Shown here piece after piece: positions 36,488 through 46,106 of a DNA stretch of 64,000 bases (within the stretch, counting starts at the first letter, position 1; each line of letters opens with the position of its first letter). The notes beneath the pieces were generated by a model. That model had not been told where the DNA came from, did no database searches, and saw nothing but the letters and a program-made list of their open reading frames with translations. The stretch is from the NCBI RefSeq assembly GCF_035621475.1, contig NZ_CP141799.1, positions 1,228,501 through 1,292,500 on the forward strand, given 5' to 3'. A program made the position numbers and the translations under genes. Origin of the DNA: Pseudomonas paeninsulae (GTDB taxonomy: Bacteria > Pseudomonadota > Gammaproteobacteria > Pseudomonadales > Pseudomonadaceae).

Positions 36488-37636
36488 TTACATCGCGGTA
36501 TGGAAAATCTGCTCGATCTCGTCCTGGTTGGCAGGACGCGGATTGGTAAAGCCGCAGGCATCCTTCATGGCGTTGGTTGCCAGGATCGGGATATCGTCGG
36601 CCTTGGCGCCCAGTTCGGCGAGGCCGCTCGGAATACCGACATCCGAAGACAGTTTACGGATGGCGGTGATGGCCGCGGCGGCGCCTTTTTCCGCATCCAG
36701 ATGCTGGGTGTCGACGCCCATTGCGTTGGCGATGTCTTTAAACCGGGCCGGGCATACGCTGGCGTTGAAGCTGGCGACATGGGGCAGCAGGATCGCATTA
36801 CAGACACCGTGGGGCAGGTCGTAGAACCCACCCAGTTGGTGCGCCATGGCGTGGACATAGCCCAGCGAAGCATTGTTGAAGGCCATGCCGGCAAGAAATT
36901 GCGCGTAGGCCATATTTTCCCGGGCGGTCATGTCGTCACCCTGGGCAACGGCAGTGCGCAGGTTGGCCGAGATCAATTCCACGGCCTTGAGTGCACAGGC
37001 ATCGGTGATCGGCGTTGCGGCAGTCGACACGTAGGCTTCGATAGCATGGGTCAGCGCGTCCATGCCGGTGGCGGCGGTCAGGCCTTTTGGCATGCCTGCC
37101 ATGAGCGAAGGATCGTTGACCGACAACAGTGGGGTGACGTTACGGTCGACGATGGCCATTTTTACGTGCCGGACTTCGTCGGTAATGATGCAAAAACGGG
37201 TCATTTCACTCGCCGTGCCAGCGGTGGTATTGATCGCGATCAACGGCATCTGTGGCTTGGCGGATTGATCCACGCCTTCGTAATCACTGATGTGCCCACC
37301 GTTGGCGGCGCACAGGGCAATGCCCTTGGCGCAGTCATGGGGTGAGCCGCCGCCCAGGGAAATAATGAAATCACAGTCGCTGCGACTAAGCAGCTCAAGG
37401 CCTTTCTCGACATTGCTGACCGTCGGATTCGGTTTGGCGCCGTCAAACAGGGTGGAGTTGATGTCCTGCTGAGCCAGAAGGCTGGCTACCTTGGCGGCCA
37501 CGCCGGCTTTGGCCAGGCCCGCATCAGTGACGATCAAGGCTTTACGGAAACCATATTTGCGGATTGCGAGCATCGCGTCATCGAGACTGCCAATGCCCAT
37601 CATGTTCACGGATGGAATGAAGAAGGTGCTGCTCAT
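36488..37636 (-). CDS. iron-containing alcohol dehydrogenase
   Basis: This 382-residue NAD(P)-dependent group III alcohol dehydrogenase has nucleotide loop [13 protein letters not shown] and metal ligands in [28 protein letters not shown] and the following NAILLPH. The ATG at 37636 has GAGGA upstream. It probably interconverts a primary alcohol and aldehyde. An IS3-family element ends only 75 bp before its start, so its original promoter may have been cut off or replaced. Confidence 0.88.
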   Translation of the reverse strand: MSSTFFIPSVNMMGIGSLDDAMLAIRKYGFRKALIVTDAGLAKAGVAAKVASLLAQQDINSTLFDGAKPNPTVSNVEKGLELLSRSDCDFIISLGGGSPHDCAKGIALCAANGGHISDYEGVDQSAKPQMPLIAINTTAGTASEMTRFCIITDEVRHVKMAIVDRNVTPLLSVNDPSLMAGMPKGLTAATGMDALTHAIEAYVSTAATPITDACALKAVELISANLRTAVAQGDDMTARENMAYAQFLAGMAFNNASLGYVHAMAHQLGGFYDLPHGVCNAILLPHVASFNASVCPARFKDIANAMGVDTQHLDAEKGAAAAITAIRKLSSDVGIPSGLAELGAKADDIPILATNAMKDACGFTNPRPANQDEIEQIFHTAM

Positions 37637-37740
37637 GATAAATCCTCTTTTATTCTGGAAACCCGGAAATCAGGTGAGGTCTTCTACTCATATCGCAGGC
37701 TGCGGCGTTTTGCAAGGTAGTTGTCGCGTCAGCCGTGTTT

Positions 37741-38796
37741 TTAAGCTGCTATTTTCAGTGCCGGCTGCTCCCTTTCCGGGTTGAGTGTGACGGCGCCGAT
37801 AGGTTGCCAATTTCGCGTTGCACCTGACCAGCGATGCGGGTGTTTATGACGGGCTTGCTGGTACAGCGCATGACGCTTGGCTAGCACTTCTTGATCCTCT
37901 CCACGATGGCGCTGTGCCGGGGTCACGAAGCGGATGCGGCTGTGGCGGTGCTCATGGTTGTACCAGCGGATAAAATCGCGCACCCAGCTGCGTGCTGCGT
38001 CCAAATCGGCAAAGCCATCCTGCGGCCATTGCGGGCAGTATTTCAGGGTTCTAAACAGCGACTCTGAGTAGGGATTGTCGTTGCTCACCCGCGGTCGTCC
38101 GCGCGATGGGGTGATGCCCAGGTCGTACAACTTACTCAGCAGCGTCACCGATTTCATCGGCGCGCCGTTGTCCGAGTGCAGCACCAAGGGTTGGCCCGCG
38201 CAGCGCTCGCCGAGCACGGTACGCTGCATCAGTTCGGCCGCACGCTCGCCGCTTTCTTGCTCGTAAACCTCCCAGCCCACGGCCTTGCGGCTGTAGATAT
38301 CCTCGATCAAGTACAGGTAGTAATACTGCCCGCGCACCGGCGATTGCAGGTAGGTAATGTCCCATGACCAGACCTGATTGCTCTTCCTCGCACTGTGCGT
38401 GGTCGGCGCGGCGTGCTTGTGCGGCGCATGGCTGCGGCCACGTTGGTGCAGCTGATCAGCGGCTTTCAGCACGCGGTAAAAGGTGGCTTCTGAGGCTAGG
38501 TAGCGACCTTGATCGGCCAGCCTTGGCACGATCTGACTCGGCGGCAAGCTGGCGAATGGCGGGCTGTTGCAGGCATCCAGGATGGTGCGGCGCTCCTCAG
38601 CACTCAGGGCATTGCTCGGTCGCGGACGTAGTGTGGTCGTACGCACATCGGCCTGTATGACAGGTGTCAGCGCCCAGCGTTGCAGGCTGCGCAGCGACAG
38701 CCCGATCTCTGCACAGGCAATTGCCTTGCGTGCACCAGAAGCAACGGCATGGTTAAAGCGTTCAACGAGTTGTTGCCGTTCTGGCAGAGAGGTCAA
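37741..38796 (-). CDS. IS3-family transposase OrfB, copy A
   Basis: This 351-residue catalytic subunit has an N-terminal HTH region and the rve integrase core with DDE residues in WSWDITYL, LHSDNGAPMK and NPYSESLFRTLK. It begins with TTG (38796), overlapping the orfA stop by 4 bp, so expression should use stop-restart coupling rather than, or besides, frameshifting. Confidence 0.92.
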   Translation of the reverse strand: MTSLPERQQLVERFNHAVASGARKAIACAEIGLSLRSLQRWALTPVIQADVRTTTLRPRPSNALSAEERRTILDACNSPPFASLPPSQIVPRLADQGRYLASEATFYRVLKAADQLHQRGRSHAPHKHAAPTTHSARKSNQVWSWDITYLQSPVRGQYYYLYLIEDIYSRKAVGWEVYEQESGERAAELMQRTVLGERCAGQPLVLHSDNGAPMKSVTLLSKLYDLGITPSRGRPRVSNDNPYSESLFRTLKYCPQWPQDGFADLDAARSWVRDFIRWYNHEHRHSRIRFVTPAQRHRGEDQEVLAKRHALYQQARHKHPHRWSGATRNWQPIGAVTLNPEREQPALKIAA

Positions 38797-39293
38797 ACGT
38801 CCTCGCTGTCGTTTCCCCAGAAGGCATTCATCTTTTTTCGCAGCACCAGGATGGCGGCGGTTTCCGCCAACGCCTTGTCCTTGCGTCGCAGTTCACGCTC
38901 CAACTCGGCGATGCGTTTCTTGTCGGCGCGCGCCTGCTCTCGATCAGCCTGACGCTGTGCCTGGGCAGACAGCTGGCCACTGATGCAGGCTTGGCGCCAC
39001 GCGTTGAGTTGTTCAGGGTACAAGCCCTTGCTACGACAGTATTCGCTGAGCTCGATCTCGCTCAGGGTGGCCGCGTGCAATACCGCTGCGAACTTGGCTT
39101 CAGCCGGCCAGTCATCGGCGTTTTTCTTGTCTCCGGGCACTACCGCGCCTCCCGCTTTGAGCTTCGTGCGCCAAGCATACAGGGTGGCTTGGGAGATACC
39201 TTCTTGACGCGACAACTCGGCCACGGACATGTTTTGCGGCGGCAGTAATTTACGGATAAGGGCAGCTTTACGCTCAGGTGAATAGCTCGACAT
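38793..39293 (-). CDS. IS3-family OrfA, copy A
   Basis: This 166-residue DNA-binding subunit has a helix-turn-helix (VAELSRQEGISQATLYAWRTKL), a second one (LSEIELSEYCRSKGLYPEQ), and a leucine/charged coiled coil near the end. It is longer than usual OrfA (about 100). ATG at 39293 begins MSSYSPERKAAL. Confidence 0.88.
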   Translation of the reverse strand: MSSYSPERKAALIRKLLPPQNMSVAELSRQEGISQATLYAWRTKLKAGGAVVPGDKKNADDWPAEAKFAAVLHAATLSEIELSEYCRSKGLYPEQLNAWRQACISGQLSAQAQRQADREQARADKKRIAELERELRRKDKALAETAAILVLRKKMNAFWGNDSEDV

Positions 39294-39361
39294 TACAGCT
39301 CTCTTTGACGCCCCCGATCTATCGTTTTGATAAATCAGCTCAGGCGACAACTAGCCTGACA

Positions 39362-39600
39362 CCGGGGGGCTGTGAGGCTCGTCTGATTGTCATCATTGAC
39401 GAAGTTCAGCGGGAGTCGTGCTGCATCAAGTGTTCAGGCGAACAGTGTTTTAAGATGCAGAGGTGGATGGGCCATCGCAGCCGGTATCTTTTGATCATGG
39501 GATTGAGCCTAAACCTATGACGCCAGACTGGAATGGTCCTTTAGCTTTCATTGGCACCACCTTTAGTACTGGGAGGTAATGGGCCCCGACAAGTCCCCGG
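39362..39600. other. 239-bp spacer between the two inverted IS3 copies
   Basis: No gene is recognised. Both IS ends touching it are preceded by CCCCGG, suggesting a preferred target or slightly longer element ends. Confidence 0.4.
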
Positions 39601-39668
39601 TGTCAGGCTAGTTGTCGCTTCGGCTGATTTATCAAAACGGTAGATCGGGGGCGTCAAAGAGAGCTGAT

Positions 39669-40169
39669 ATGTCGAGTTATTCACCTGAACGTAAAGCTGC
39701 CCTGCTGAACAAATTACTCCCGCCACAAAACATGTCTGTGGCGGCGTTGTCGCGCCAAGAAGGCATCCCCGAAGCGACGCTGTATGCTTGGCGCACCAAG
39801 CTCAAAGCAGGAGGTGCGGTGGTGCCTGGAGACAAGAAACAAACCGATAATTGGCCGGCTGAAGCCAAGTTTGCAGCGGTGCTGCACGCGGCGTCCTTGA
39901 GTGAGATTGAGCTCAGTGAGTACTGCCGCAGCAAGGGTTTGTACCCTGAGCAAATCAGCGCATGGCGCCAAGCGTGCATCAGCGGCCAGCAGTCGGCCCA
40001 GGCTCAGCGTCAAGCCGAGCGCGAACAAGCGCGTGCCGACAAGAAGCGCATCGCAGAGCTAGAGCGCGAACTGCGGCGCAAGGACAAGGCGCTGGCAGAA
40101 ACCGCCGCCATCTTGGTGCTACGAAAAAAGATGAATGCCTTCTGGGGAAACGACAGCGAGGACGTCTGA
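39669..40169 (+). CDS. IS3-family OrfA, copy B
   Basis: This 166-residue helix-turn-helix subunit is close to copy A but with changes such as VAALSRQEGIPEATL for VAELSRQEGISQATL. ATG at 39669 matches copy A's start. Its TGA overlaps the orfB start. Confidence 0.88.
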   Translation: MSSYSPERKAALLNKLLPPQNMSVAALSRQEGIPEATLYAWRTKLKAGGAVVPGDKKQTDNWPAEAKFAAVLHAASLSEIELSEYCRSKGLYPEQISAWRQACISGQQSAQAQRQAEREQARADKKRIAELERELRRKDKALAETAAILVLRKKMNAFWGNDSEDV

Positions 40170-41221
40170 CCTCGTTGCCAGAACGGCAACAACTCGTTGA
40201 GCGTTTTAACCATGCGGTGGTTTCGGGTGCGCGCAAGGCGGTTGCCTGCGCTGAGATCGGGCTGTCGCTACGCAGCCTGCAACGCTGGGCGTCTACGCCG
40301 GTGGTGCAGGCTGATGTGCGCACCACCACGCTACGCCCACGACCGTTGAACGCCCTGAGTGAGTGCGAGCGCAGCGCGATCTTGGCTGCCTGCAACAGCC
40401 CGGAATTCGCCAGCCTGCCGCCCAGCCAGGTCGTGCCAAGGTTGGCCGATCAAGGCCGCTACCTGGCCTCGGAGGCGACCTTTTATCGCGTCCTTAAAGC
40501 AGCCGATCAGCAGCATCGACGTGGCCGCAGTCATACACCGCACAAGCATGCCGCGCCGACCACGCACAACGCTACGAAGGCCAACCAGGTCTGGTCGTGG
40601 GACATCACCTACCTGGCTTCAAAGGTGCGCGGGAAGTATTACTACCTGTATTTGATCGAGGATATCTACAGCCGCAAGGGCGTGGGCTGGGAAGTCTACG
40701 AACAAGAAAGCGGCGAACTGGCGGCCGAACTGATGCAGCGCACCGTACTGACTGAGCGCTGCGCCGGCCGGCCCTTGGTGTTGCACTCGGATAACGGCGC
40801 GCCGATGAAATCAGTGACGCTGCTGAGCAAATTGTACGATTTAGGCATCACCCCATCGCGCGGGAGGCCGCGGGTGAGCAACGACAATCCGTACTCAGAG
40901 TCGCTGTTTAGAACCCTGAAATACTGCCCGCAATGGCCGCAGGATGGTTTTGCCGATCTGGACGCAGCACGCAGCTGGGTGCGCGACTTTATGCGCTGGT
41001 ACAACCACGAACACCGGCATAGCCGCATCCGCTTCGTGACCCCGGCGCAGCGGCATCGTGGCGAGGATCAAGAGGTGCTGGCCAAGCGTCATGCGCTGTA
41101 CCAGCATGCTCGCAATCAACACCCGCATCGCTGGTCGGGCGCGACTCGAAATTGGCAACCTATCGGCGCTGTCACACTCAATCCAGACAGAGAGCAACCG
41201 GCACTGAAAATAGCAGCTTAA
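40166..41221 (+). CDS. IS3-family transposase OrfB, copy B
   Basis: This 351-residue DDE integrase has WSWDITYL, LHSDNGAPMK and NPYSESLFRTLK, all catalytic residues intact. The start aligned with copy A is a CTG (40166), an unusual initiator, in CTGA overlap with the orfA stop. Confidence 0.9.
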   Translation: MTSLPERQQLVERFNHAVVSGARKAVACAEIGLSLRSLQRWASTPVVQADVRTTTLRPRPLNALSECERSAILAACNSPEFASLPPSQVVPRLADQGRYLASEATFYRVLKAADQQHRRGRSHTPHKHAAPTTHNATKANQVWSWDITYLASKVRGKYYYLYLIEDIYSRKGVGWEVYEQESGELAAELMQRTVLTERCAGRPLVLHSDNGAPMKSVTLLSKLYDLGITPSRGRPRVSNDNPYSESLFRTLKYCPQWPQDGFADLDAARSWVRDFMRWYNHEHRHSRIRFVTPAQRHRGEDQEVLAKRHALYQHARNQHPHRWSGATRNWQPIGAVTLNPDREQPALKIAA

Positions 41222-41271
41222 AAACACGGCTGACGCGACAACTACCTTGCAAAACGCCGCAAGTCCGGCGC

Positions 41272-41377
41272 GAGACCTGTGGGAGCCGGGCTTGCCCCAA
41301 TGCCAGTCAGTTAAGGATATTCAGGTGAACTTTCGGTGAACTTCACACCGGTGGCGAGGGAGCTTGCTCCCGCGGGG
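41272..41377. repeat. REP elements
   Basis: CCTGTGGGAGCCGGGCTTGC (about 41277) and GTGGCGAGGGAGCTTGCTCC (41351) are typical P. fluorescens-group REP palindromes; the second continues into CGCGGGG. They lie just outside IS copy B. Confidence 0.75.
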
Positions 41378-41466
41378 GGGGCGCGCATCGGCATGTCTTG
41401 GCTTTGAGCGACTGGGTTGATGACTTGGTCAGACGCATACGGATCAATCGACAGGCAGAAATCGAC

Positions 41467-41627
41467 CCAGGCTGTGTGAAAACGTTTTCATGCGCTTCAG
41501 GTGCCAAAAAGCGAGTCGAAAACAGCGCATCTACTCCAAATCCACATCTGCTGACGTGCCAATAAAGTTCAGATTTAACGTAGGGACGCACACTTTAATT
41601 TTGGCGAAGCGTTTTTACACAGTCTGG
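41467..41627. mobile_element. MITE copy 2 (161 bp)
   Basis: Terminal inverted repeats are CCAGGCTGTGTGAAAACG and, on the other strand, CCAGACTGTGTAAAAACG. The interior is nearly identical to copy 3. It sits in an intergenic repeat context (ATCGACCCA before, AGAGCGGTCTGTGGCGACGG after). Confidence 0.85.
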
Positions 41628-41918
41628 ACCCAGAGCGGTCTGTGGCGACGGGCTGAGATCGGCCAAAAGCGGACGGTTGTCCCACAAATAAAGCGCTCCC
41701 ATTTGTCAGTCCATTTTTTCAAACGGACACAGAAAAAAGATGTCCAATTCGAAGCAACTTTCACGCACAGAATAGTTATTGAATGAGCGAGCACCTCTAG
41801 CAGCGATCAATTGGATCGCGAAAGATTTGCCGCATTTTAACGCTCTCCACCAATTTTTCGAGCCATTATGGACGTGCAAAAAAGTTTGCGACCACAGAGG
41901 CTGCGCTTCCGGGAGTAC
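41628..41918. other. non-coding stretch after MITE copy 2
   Basis: Only short interrupted frames are seen. Part of the start is the intergenic repeat containing ATCGGCCAAAAGCGG, which also follows MITE copy 1. Confidence 0.35.
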
Positions 41919-42961
41919 CTAGCCCTGACGACCTAGTGATAATGGCCGGCGTGGCCTTGCCGAAGCGTCACAGACCGCGCTTCCATTTTCGAATATGCAG
42001 CCTGCCTGAGCGGCAAGACAACCTAGGATAGCGTTCGAGCCAGCGGCTCCTGCGTGATAATGGTAGGGAAGATTTTCACCGCTATGCCCGTTGCAACTGT
42101 CCAAAGCCTTAGGGACGGCGTCCCGATACCATGAAATGCGAGAAAATTTGATAGCCATCCATTGCAATGCCGATCTGTGTGCCATGCGCAACCGCAGACG
42201 CACCCTGCAAATCTCTGTGGGTGGTCGGCGCACGCGGCAGGCAGTCCGTGACGGCATGATAGTGGTACCCGACATGCGTGTTCACATGGCCGCCGCAGTC
42301 ATCGAAGGGCGCTATGGTATGTGCGCTGAGGATCGCATCGAGCGGTGCGGGGCCGACCCGGCGCATGCTATTTTAGGCTACGCCGGACCCGTAAGAATTT
42401 GTCGGTTGCGGCCGGCCGGAGGCTTGGGGTTGCAAAGGGATCACGTAGGTCATGGTCGCATCTTTCTGCATATATTCCGGCAGACACTGTACGCAGTAAT
42501 TCTGATAGGTCGGATCAACATAGGGGCGCGCAGCCGCTTCGCAAGCCTCCAATGATCCAGTGAAACGGACGTTACCCGTCTCGGGGTCGAACAATTGCCA
42601 TGCAGTGTCGCCACAGAATTGCGCAAGGTTTGAGATGACGGCTGCGTCCACATCGTAGACCTCCCCATCGTGCATCCAGATGCCGCCAGCTTTGGCGCCG
42701 TCCGCGATATTGCCGGGGCACCAGGGGCCGGGCGTATAGCTTTTCGGGTCTGCTTTGACCGTGATCGGATAACAGCTCGTCACGCTGCCCCTGACAATGT
42801 GCAGTCGACGATTTTCGGCTCGCCAATCAGTCTGGCACCCTCGAGAAAGCGGGAATTTCAGGAATGGTCGGTGGTGAAGTTTGCGCAAGGGGCGCCGTTC
42901 CACAGGCCAGCATTCCTGCAATGAGGACCGATGCCCGGCCATAGCCTATAAGGTCTGCCAT
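41919..42961 (-). pseudogene. YHYH-domain secreted protein, broken
   Basis: Read in three pieces, a full protein emerges: signal peptide MADLIGYGRASVLIAG (start 42961), then WCPGNIADGAKAGGIWMHDG, then GPAPLDAILSAHTIAPFDDC, HVGYHYHAVTDCLP, IGIAMDGYQIFSH, DSCNGHSGENLPYHYHAGAA and SNAILGCLAAQAGC. The lesions are a frameshift near 42830, an in-frame TAA near 42373 and a frameshift near 42120. The two YHYH motifs are the family mark. Function of the family is unknown; metal binding is often suggested. Confidence 0.72.
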
Positions 42962-43163
42962 GTCGTGTCCCTCGTATTTCGAAAGGTGCCAAGGGACTAC
43001 AGCCATCATCCATTCGGGATAGGTTAAGCAGCCATTCACTACAAGCAGATCCAGAGCCAAAACTGACCTTGGTGGAATACTGAAATCTTTCCCGTTAAAC
43101 AAACGTCGTTAGAGCCTAAGAAGTCCGGTGTGAATCATAGTAGTCGTTTCTTTACGAGCGTAT

Positions 43164-44340
43164 TCAAGCTTGCTGCGCATTTTGTACACCCCTTCCATTC
43201 CACCAAACTAACAGGTAGATCAACGTGGTGACGCTCCCTGCAACCGCCATTACTGTGAAGACCAGAGCGGCTTGCCCCGGCATGAACTCCAACAGTGAGG
43301 TCAGAAACTGGCCCGAGAAAATAGCCATCGACAGGTAGGCAAAATTGCGGCCGCGGCGTGCGGTGGGTGTGCGCTCCACTGTCATGTGGTTGACCAGCGG
43401 AATCGAGAAGCCGAACCCTATACCGGAAAAAAGGGCTCCGAGACTCATTAGCTTCATGTCCTCGGCGAGTCCGAACAGGATCAAACTGACCGTGATGCTT
43501 GCAAAGGCCAGCGTCAGGGTGATGTTTTCGCCGATCTGTCTGGCAATCCGAGGCAATAGCATGGCCGCTACTACCGCTACCAATGAGATGGCAGCAAGAA
43601 AGAGGCCGATTTGCATCTCGCCCAAGCCCATGCCGGATAACTCTAGTGGTAGCAACACAATGGGCGTGAAGAACAACATCATCGCTGCTGCGGCTGCCAA
43701 GTACACCCATACCATGCCAATACCAGAGTCAGAGGATGTATCTGTCGCTATGCCAGCTTGTTCATCTGAGGGGGTGCGACGGGGTACCCATGCGCGCAAC
43801 ATCAACAGCATGACCCAAGCCAGCAGGTAGATCGCAAAGGGCCAGTACCAGCCGATCCCGGCCAGAATGCCGGCGGCCATTAGGAACAACACACCACCTA
43901 GCTCGATAGCCATGCCTTGCTGGGCGAGCATCTTCAGACGCTCATGCCCCTGATACCAATGCGAGATAAGGCTGGTGCCAGAGACCATCACCACAGCTGT
44001 AGCGCCTCCCAATAATACGCGGTCGGCAAACACCAGTGCCGGGCCTGCCAGCTATGCCCAGTAGACCATAGCTGGCTAGACCAATTTGCAGCGCTGTATA
44101 GGCACCAACACGGTCTATCAATCTCCCAGCCAGCGGCGCAAAAAGAATCACACCCAGTGCTGGGAGGGTGACCAGCCAGCTGGCGTGGCTACTCACGCCC
44201 AGAGCAGAAGAAATGATGGCCAAACCGGGCGCTACTACCGTACCCACCATGATGATCAGGCAGGCCACGGCCAGCAGTGTGAAGCGTCCGCGTGACGAGA
44301 GAGAACCGGGGAGGGGGTTGGGCTTTTCAAACATGAGCAT
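43164..44340 (-). pseudogene. MFS transporter split by a frameshift
   Basis: The N-terminal four helices (MFEKPNPLPGSLSSRGRF onward, start about 44340 or 44334) and the remaining eight (from PALVFADRVLLGG) lie in different frames joined near 44050. Together they make a normal 12-helix MFS carrier of about 390 residues with the loop motif APLAGRLIDRVG. One indel in a GGCAGGCCCGGC stretch accounts for the break; a sequencing error cannot be excluded. Confidence 0.75.
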
Positions 44341-44433
44341 GAACCTTGTTTGATGAGGTCGCGGTGGGTTTGAATCGCCGCTAGTCACACGCCGCTATCC
44401 CTCTGTATTTTTAGATGCCCATGCATTCTGTTG

Positions 44434-44457
44434 AAAACCCGCATCAGCGGGCTTTCT
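44434..44457 (-). terminator. intrinsic terminator of the RcnB-like gene
   Basis: On the minus strand CCCGC-tgat-GCGGG is followed by TTTTC, 9-32 bp past the RcnB-like stop. Confidence 0.7.
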
Positions 44458-44465
44458 TATGACAG

Positions 44466-44840
44466 TCAGTAGCCGGTGAGAATGTTAATGATCACGCCAG
44501 TGCCGACGACAACCAGCACATAATCGCCGTTGATGCGCAACCAACGATGGTTCTTCGGTGGAGCAGGCAAGTGGCGCGACCGCCAGTCCGTCACCCAGTA
44601 ACGATCGGCGCGATAAGTTTTAGCGACGAGGTGGCCACGTTTCCACTGGGAATGAGGCACGGGCATGCCGGGCTGTGGACGGAAGCCCGGGTCACGATAG
44701 CTCTGTTTTTTGTCCGGCCCATTGTACTTCTGTTGATTACTCTGATGCTGGTGGTCCTGCGGCGTTCCGGGTTGAGCAAAGCTGGCCAAGGGAGCGCTGA
44801 ACATAAGCGCGGCGCAGATCACTGAAAGTGTCTTTTTCAT
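44466..44840 (-). CDS. RcnB-family periplasmic protein
   Basis: This 124-residue exported protein has signal peptide MKKTLSVICAALMFSAPLAS and the RcnB core: VAKTYRADRYWVTDWRSRHL followed by PPKNHRWLRINGDYVLV. E. coli RcnB affects nickel/cobalt balance. A His/Gln-rich linker (DHQHQSNQQK) may bind metal. The start at 44840 begins the signal peptide. No rcnA exporter is nearby; the upstream-read neighbour is the broken MFS gene. Confidence 0.8.
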   Translation of the reverse strand: MKKTLSVICAALMFSAPLASFAQPGTPQDHQHQSNQQKYNGPDKKQSYRDPGFRPQPGMPVPHSQWKRGHLVAKTYRADRYWVTDWRSRHLPAPPKNHRWLRINGDYVLVVVGTGVIINILTGY

Positions 44841-44984
44841 CTGATGGTGGTCCTGTACTTGTGAATGACCGGCCAAAACGTTGTCGATGCCGGGTGCGAT
44901 GGTGTTATCAAATCACAGTTTCAGGGGTGTAAACCTCAGGCTAAGGTAAAGGTCCGGTAAAGGTATGTAAGGACGACCTTCACA

Positions 44985-45052
44985 CCGATATCTGCCTGTC
45001 ACCACAGACCGCTTCTGGCCGATATCTGCCTGTTGCCATAGGCCGCTGTGGG
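44985..45052. repeat. two tandem 34-bp repeats
   Basis: CCGATATCTGCCTGT begins both units (44985-45018 and 45019-45052); the second half is CACCACAGACCGCTTCTGG in unit 1 and diverges in unit 2. They are part of the intergenic repeat that also flanks MITE copies 1 and 2. Confidence 0.6.
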
Positions 45053-45074
45053 TCCAGGCTGTGTGAAAACGTTT

Positions 45075-46106
45075 CCTGATTACGTACCAAGCTCAGTTGC
45101 TTCATTGGAATCCCCTGCTACGGTTAACTGTATGAATAACCAGCAGCAGGTGTCCCATGGCCCGCAATCAGGTTCAATTCCAGCCCGGTCTTTCGCTCAC
45201 TAACTTCCTTAAGCACTACGCAACCGAGGAGCAGTGTCGCGAAGCGCTCTTCAAGCTACGTTGGCCAGCCGGCTTCATCTGCCCCGAGTGTGGCCATCAG
45301 GGCGCCTGCTGCCAATTGGCACGGCGGCTGTATCAGTGCAACCGCTGCCATCATCAGGCCTCGCTGACCGCACGGACGATTTTTGACAGTACCAAGCTCC
45401 CTCTGACCACCTGGTTCCTGGCGATCTACCTGCTGACTCAACGCAAGAACAGCTTGTCGGCCTTGCAGCTCTCGCGTGAACTGGGCGTGAGCTACAACAC
45501 GGCCTGGCAGCTCAAGCACAAGATCATGCAGGTGATGTTCGAGCGCGAACGGAACACGGTGCTCAGTGGTCGCATTGAAGTCGATGATGCCTATCTGGGT
45601 GGTGAGCGGCCGGGAAAGCGCGGTCGCGGCTCGGAGAACAAGGCTCCCTTCATCGCGGCGGTGCAGACCAGCGCAGAAGGTCACCCTCAGTATTTGCAGC
45701 TACGCCGTGTACGGGCCTTCACGCTCAAGGCGATCGGCAGTTACGCGCAACAGTCGGTGGCGCCTGGAAGTACCGTATTCAGCGACGGTCTTGCGTGTTT
45801 CCGGGCTTTCGATGCGCGGGAGTGCCAGCATTTTTCCATCGTGACAGGGAGTGGCCGGGCCAGTGCCCAGCATCCGACCTTCAAGTGGGTTAACACCCTG
45901 CTGGGCAACGTCAAAAACGCCCTGACCGGGACTTTCCATGCGTTCGATCTCAAGCATGCTCCGCGCTATCTGGCCGAGTTCGAGTACCGCTTCAACCGGC
46001 GCTTCGATCTTGGTGCCATGATAGAGCGGTTCAGTTATGCCGCATTGAGGACACCGCCTATGCCTTACCGGCTCCTCAAGCTGGCTGAGGTTTATGCGTA
46101 ATCAGG
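45075..46106 (+). mobile_element. IS1595-family insertion sequence (1032 bp)
   Basis: The ends CCTGATTACG (45075) and CGTAATCAGG (to 46106) are inverted repeats. It is bracketed by AAACGTTT at 45067-45074 and 46107-46114, an 8-bp target duplication typical of the IS1595 family. It interrupts MITE copy 3. Confidence 0.92.
45157..46101 (+). CDS. IS1595-family transposase
   Basis: This 314-residue transposase has an N-terminal zinc ribbon (CPECGHQGACC ... CNRCHHQ) and the ISXO2-like DDE/N core: IEVDDAYLGGE, STVFSDGLACFRAF, and HPTFKWVNTLLGNVKNAL. The stop lies 5 bp inside the IS right end. The frame is intact, so the element could still be active. Confidence 0.93.
   Translation: MARNQVQFQPGLSLTNFLKHYATEEQCREALFKLRWPAGFICPECGHQGACCQLARRLYQCNRCHHQASLTARTIFDSTKLPLTTWFLAIYLLTQRKNSLSALQLSRELGVSYNTAWQLKHKIMQVMFERERNTVLSGRIEVDDAYLGGERPGKRGRGSENKAPFIAAVQTSAEGHPQYLQLRRVRAFTLKAIGSYAQQSVAPGSTVFSDGLACFRAFDARECQHFSIVTGSGRASAQHPTFKWVNTLLGNVKNALTGTFHAFDLKHAPRYLAEFEYRFNRRFDLGAMIERFSYAALRTPPMPYRLLKLAEVYA

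Larger units (their letters stand above)
37711..39361 (-). mobile_element. IS3-family element, copy A (1651 bp)
   Basis: The ends are TGTCAGGCTAGTTGTCG (inner, at 39361) and TGCAAGGTAGTTGTCG (outer, at 37711), sharing the TAGTTGTCGC core. It holds orfA and orfB in IS3 arrangement. Copy B at 39601-41251 is the same length but differs by roughly 5-10% in protein, so the two are not a fresh duplication. Confidence 0.9.
39601..41251 (+). mobile_element. IS3-family element, copy B (1651 bp)
   Basis: This is the inverted partner of copy A with the same end sequences and gene order. The outer flank AAACGCCGCA is the reverse complement of copy A's outer flank, and no direct target duplication brackets either copy. 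Confidence 0.9.

Noticed and set aside
37711..41251. Composite transposon carrying cargo
   Set aside because: The 239-bp interior holds no gene, the IS copies are not identical, and no direct target duplication brackets the unit.
44985..45052. Possible CRISPR repeats
   Set aside because: Only two adjacent units with no spacers and no cas genes; it is an intergenic repeat.
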